From Pseudomonadota bacterium (GTDB lineage: Bacteria > Pseudomonadota > Alphaproteobacteria > Acetobacterales > Acetobacteraceae): a stretch of DNA of 7,244 bases. Where the stretch lies: contig JAKAZX010000203.1 in NCBI GenBank assembly GCA_021826485.1, forward strand, positions 1-7,244. The letters run 5' to 3'. Positions 6,064 through 7,244 of this stretch are shown here, piece by piece; position 1 is the first letter of the stretch, and each line of letters opens with the position of its first letter. Both the position numbers and the translations under genes were made by a program. The notes beneath the pieces are model-generated. The model was not told the DNA's origin and did no database searches. It saw only the letters and a list, made by a program, of their open reading frames with translations.

Positions 6064-7244
6064 GCGGCCGGCCGCTCTGGCTGCGCGATCCGCTGGCGAT
6101 CCTGGCCGACGATGCGGCGCGCGGCGTCGTGGTGCAGGACGGGCGGATCATCGAAACCGTCCCCGCCGGCCGGGTGCCGGAGACCGCCGATGCGGAGGTG
6201 TTCGACGCCGGCGCGCATGTCGTGCTGCCCGGCCTCATCAACACGCACCACCATTTCTACCAGACGCTGACGCGCGCCACCCCCGCGGCGATCGACCGGG
6301 CGCTGTTCGGCTGGCTCGGCGCGCTCTATCCGATCTGGGCGCGGCTGACGCCGGCGGCGCTGGACACCGCCGCGACCGTGGCGATGGCGGAGCTGCTGCT
6401 GTCCGGCTGCACCACCACCACGGATCATCATTACCTGTTCCCGCCCGGTTTCGATCGGGCCATCGACATCGAAGTGGCGGCGGCGCGGCGGCTCGGCATC
6501 CGCGCGGTGTTCACCCGCGGGTCGATGAACCTGTCGCAGCGCGATGGCGGTCTGCCGCCCGATTCCGTGGTGCAGGCGGAGGATGCCATCCTCGCCGACA
6601 GTGCCCGGCTGATCGACGCCTATCATGATCCCGCGCCGCACGCGCTGACCCAGATCGCGCTCGCCCCCTGCTCGCCGTTCAGCGTCACCCGCTCGCTGAT
6701 GCGCGCGACCGCCGCCCTGGCCGCCGCGCGTGGCGTGCGCCTGCACACCCATCTGGCCGAGACCGCGGACGAGACGGCGTTCTGCCAGGCCCGCTTCGGT
6801 TGCCGGCCGCTCGACTATCTGGCGGATGTCGGCTGGCTGCACGATGGCGTCTGGCTCGCCCACGGCATCCATTTCGATGCGGCGGAGATCGCCCGTCTCG
6901 CGCGCGCGGGCGTCGCCGTCAGCCACTGCGCGTGCAGCAACCAGGTGCTCGGCTCCGGCCACTGCCCGGTCTGCGACATGGAGGCGGCGGGGCTGCGCGT
7001 CGGGCTCGGCGTCGATGGCTCGGCATCGAATGACGGGTCCAACATGATGCAGGAAGTGCGCGCCGCCTTCCTGTTGCAGCGCCACCATTACGGCGTCGGC
7101 CGCGTATCGCACCGCGATGCGCTGCGCTGGGCGACCGAGGGGTCGGCCGCCTGCATCGGCCGCCCGGAACTCGGCCGCATCGCCCCGGGCATGGCCGCCG
7201 ACCTCGCGCTGTTCCGGCTGGACGAGTTGCGCTTCGCCGGCGCG
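6060..7244 (+). CDS. Amidohydrolase-superfamily deaminase resembling 8-oxoguanine deaminase (3' end outside window)
   Basis: This is a cytoplasmic metal-dependent deaminase of the ATZ/TRZ-like group (COG0402). The closest fit is 8-oxoguanine deaminase, which makes urate from 8-oxoguanine. 395 residues are visible and the frame is open at the window end; relatives are about 450 long, so some 50-60 residues are missing. The N-terminal beta region leads to PGLINTHHHFYQTLTRA (57-73), with metal ligands His63 and His65. HTHLAETADE (229-238) supplies ligand His231 and catalytic Glu234. His268 in LAHGIHF and Asp319 in GLGVDGSASND complete the site. MNLSQRDGGLPPDSVVQ (156-172) and the LFGWLGALYPIW region (82-93) recall the 8-oxoguanine and hydroxyatrazine branch. 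An unusual Cys-rich loop lies at 290-305 (Cys290, 292, 302, 305). The ATG at 6060 overlaps the permease stop (ATGA). Guanine, isoxanthopterin or another pterin remain possible substrates, but the neighbouring purine genes favour an oxidised purine. Confidence 0.82.
   Translation, partial: MSGRPLWLRDPLAILADDAARGVVVQDGRIIETVPAGRVPETADAEVFDAGAHVVLPGLINTHHHFYQTLTRATPAAIDRALFGWLGALYPIWARLTPAALDTAATVAMAELLLSGCTTTTDHHYLFPPGFDRAIDIEVAAARRLGIRAVFTRGSMNLSQRDGGLPPDSVVQAEDAILADSARLIDAYHDPAPHALTQIALAPCSPFSVTRSLMRATAALAAARGVRLHTHLAETADETAFCQARFGCRPLDYLADVGWLHDGVWLAHGIHFDAAEIARLARAGVAVSHCACSNQVLGSGHCPVCDMEAAGLRVGLGVDGSASNDGSNMMQEVRAAFLLQRHHYGVGRVSHRDALRWATEGSAACIGRPELGRIAPGMAADLALFRLDELRFAGA

Larger units (their letters stand above)
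3..7244 (+). other. Gap-free purine uptake and catabolism operon (extends beyond both window edges)
   Basis: All seven genes run in one direction. The junctions are TGATG (1170-1174), ATGA (2047-2050), a single base (2518), a 20- or 11-base overlap (to 4063), an 8-base overlap (5134-5141) and ATGA (6060-6063). No room exists for an internal terminator, and any internal promoter would have to lie inside coding sequence. Base composition and codon choice look uniform throughout, with no sign that any member was acquired separately. Co-transcription is inferred from spacing. The promoter and any regulator gene must lie outside the window. Confidence 0.8.

Noticed and set aside
5766..7112. 448-codon open frame on the - strand opposite the second permease and deaminase
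   Set aside because: Same shadow pattern, with no family signature. The + strand deaminase has a complete metal site.
1..7244. Mobile element, CRISPR array, tRNA/rRNA, riboswitch or terminator
   Set aside because: Coding sequence fills the window without gaps. I saw no direct repeat array, transposase or integrase motif, tRNA-like fold or GC stem followed by a T-run. A computed repeat and covariance-model search was not possible here.

Overview
The window is a very GC-rich stretch in which third codon positions are almost all G or C. It carries seven genes, all on the + strand and packed end to end. The protein families and their order resemble purine catabolism loci of Alphaproteobacteria such as Rhodospirillales, Acetobacteraceae or Rhizobiales. 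This placement is an inference from family resemblance and base composition, and no marker gene fixes the taxon.

Layout. Bases 3-1172 are the C-terminal half of the xanthine dehydrogenase molybdenum subunit (xdhB), cut by the window start. Bases 1172-2050 are xdhC, the molybdenum cofactor chaperone for that enzyme. Bases 2047-2517 are a guanine deaminase of the cytidine-deaminase fold (guaD). Bases 2519-4063, 4044-5141 and 5134-6063 are the ATPase and two permeases of a BmpA/Nup-type (basic membrane protein family) ABC importer, a family that usually carries nucleosides or purines. Bases 6060-7244 are an amidohydrolase resembling 8-oxoguanine deaminase, cut by the window end.

Neighbouring genes overlap by 1, 4, 20 (or 11), 8 and 4 bases, and one pair is separated by a single base. 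No intergenic space exists for an internal promoter, terminator or RNA gene, and no stretch of 300 bases lacks a gene. The genes therefore look like one transcription and translation unit whose promoter lies upstream of the window.

How the genes fit together (inference). The importer brings in a nucleoside or nucleobase. GuaD turns guanine into xanthine, and XDH, matured by XdhC, turns hypoxanthine and xanthine into urate. The last enzyme would deaminate 8-oxoguanine, or a related oxidised purine or pterin, directly to urate or its analogue. Both branches would feed ureide breakdown for nitrogen. The importer's substrate-binding protein and the N-terminal XDH parts are not in the window.

I found no mobile element, CRISPR array, tRNA, rRNA or convincing repeat. 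The region reads as an ordinary, intact catabolic operon, with a few details worth checking.
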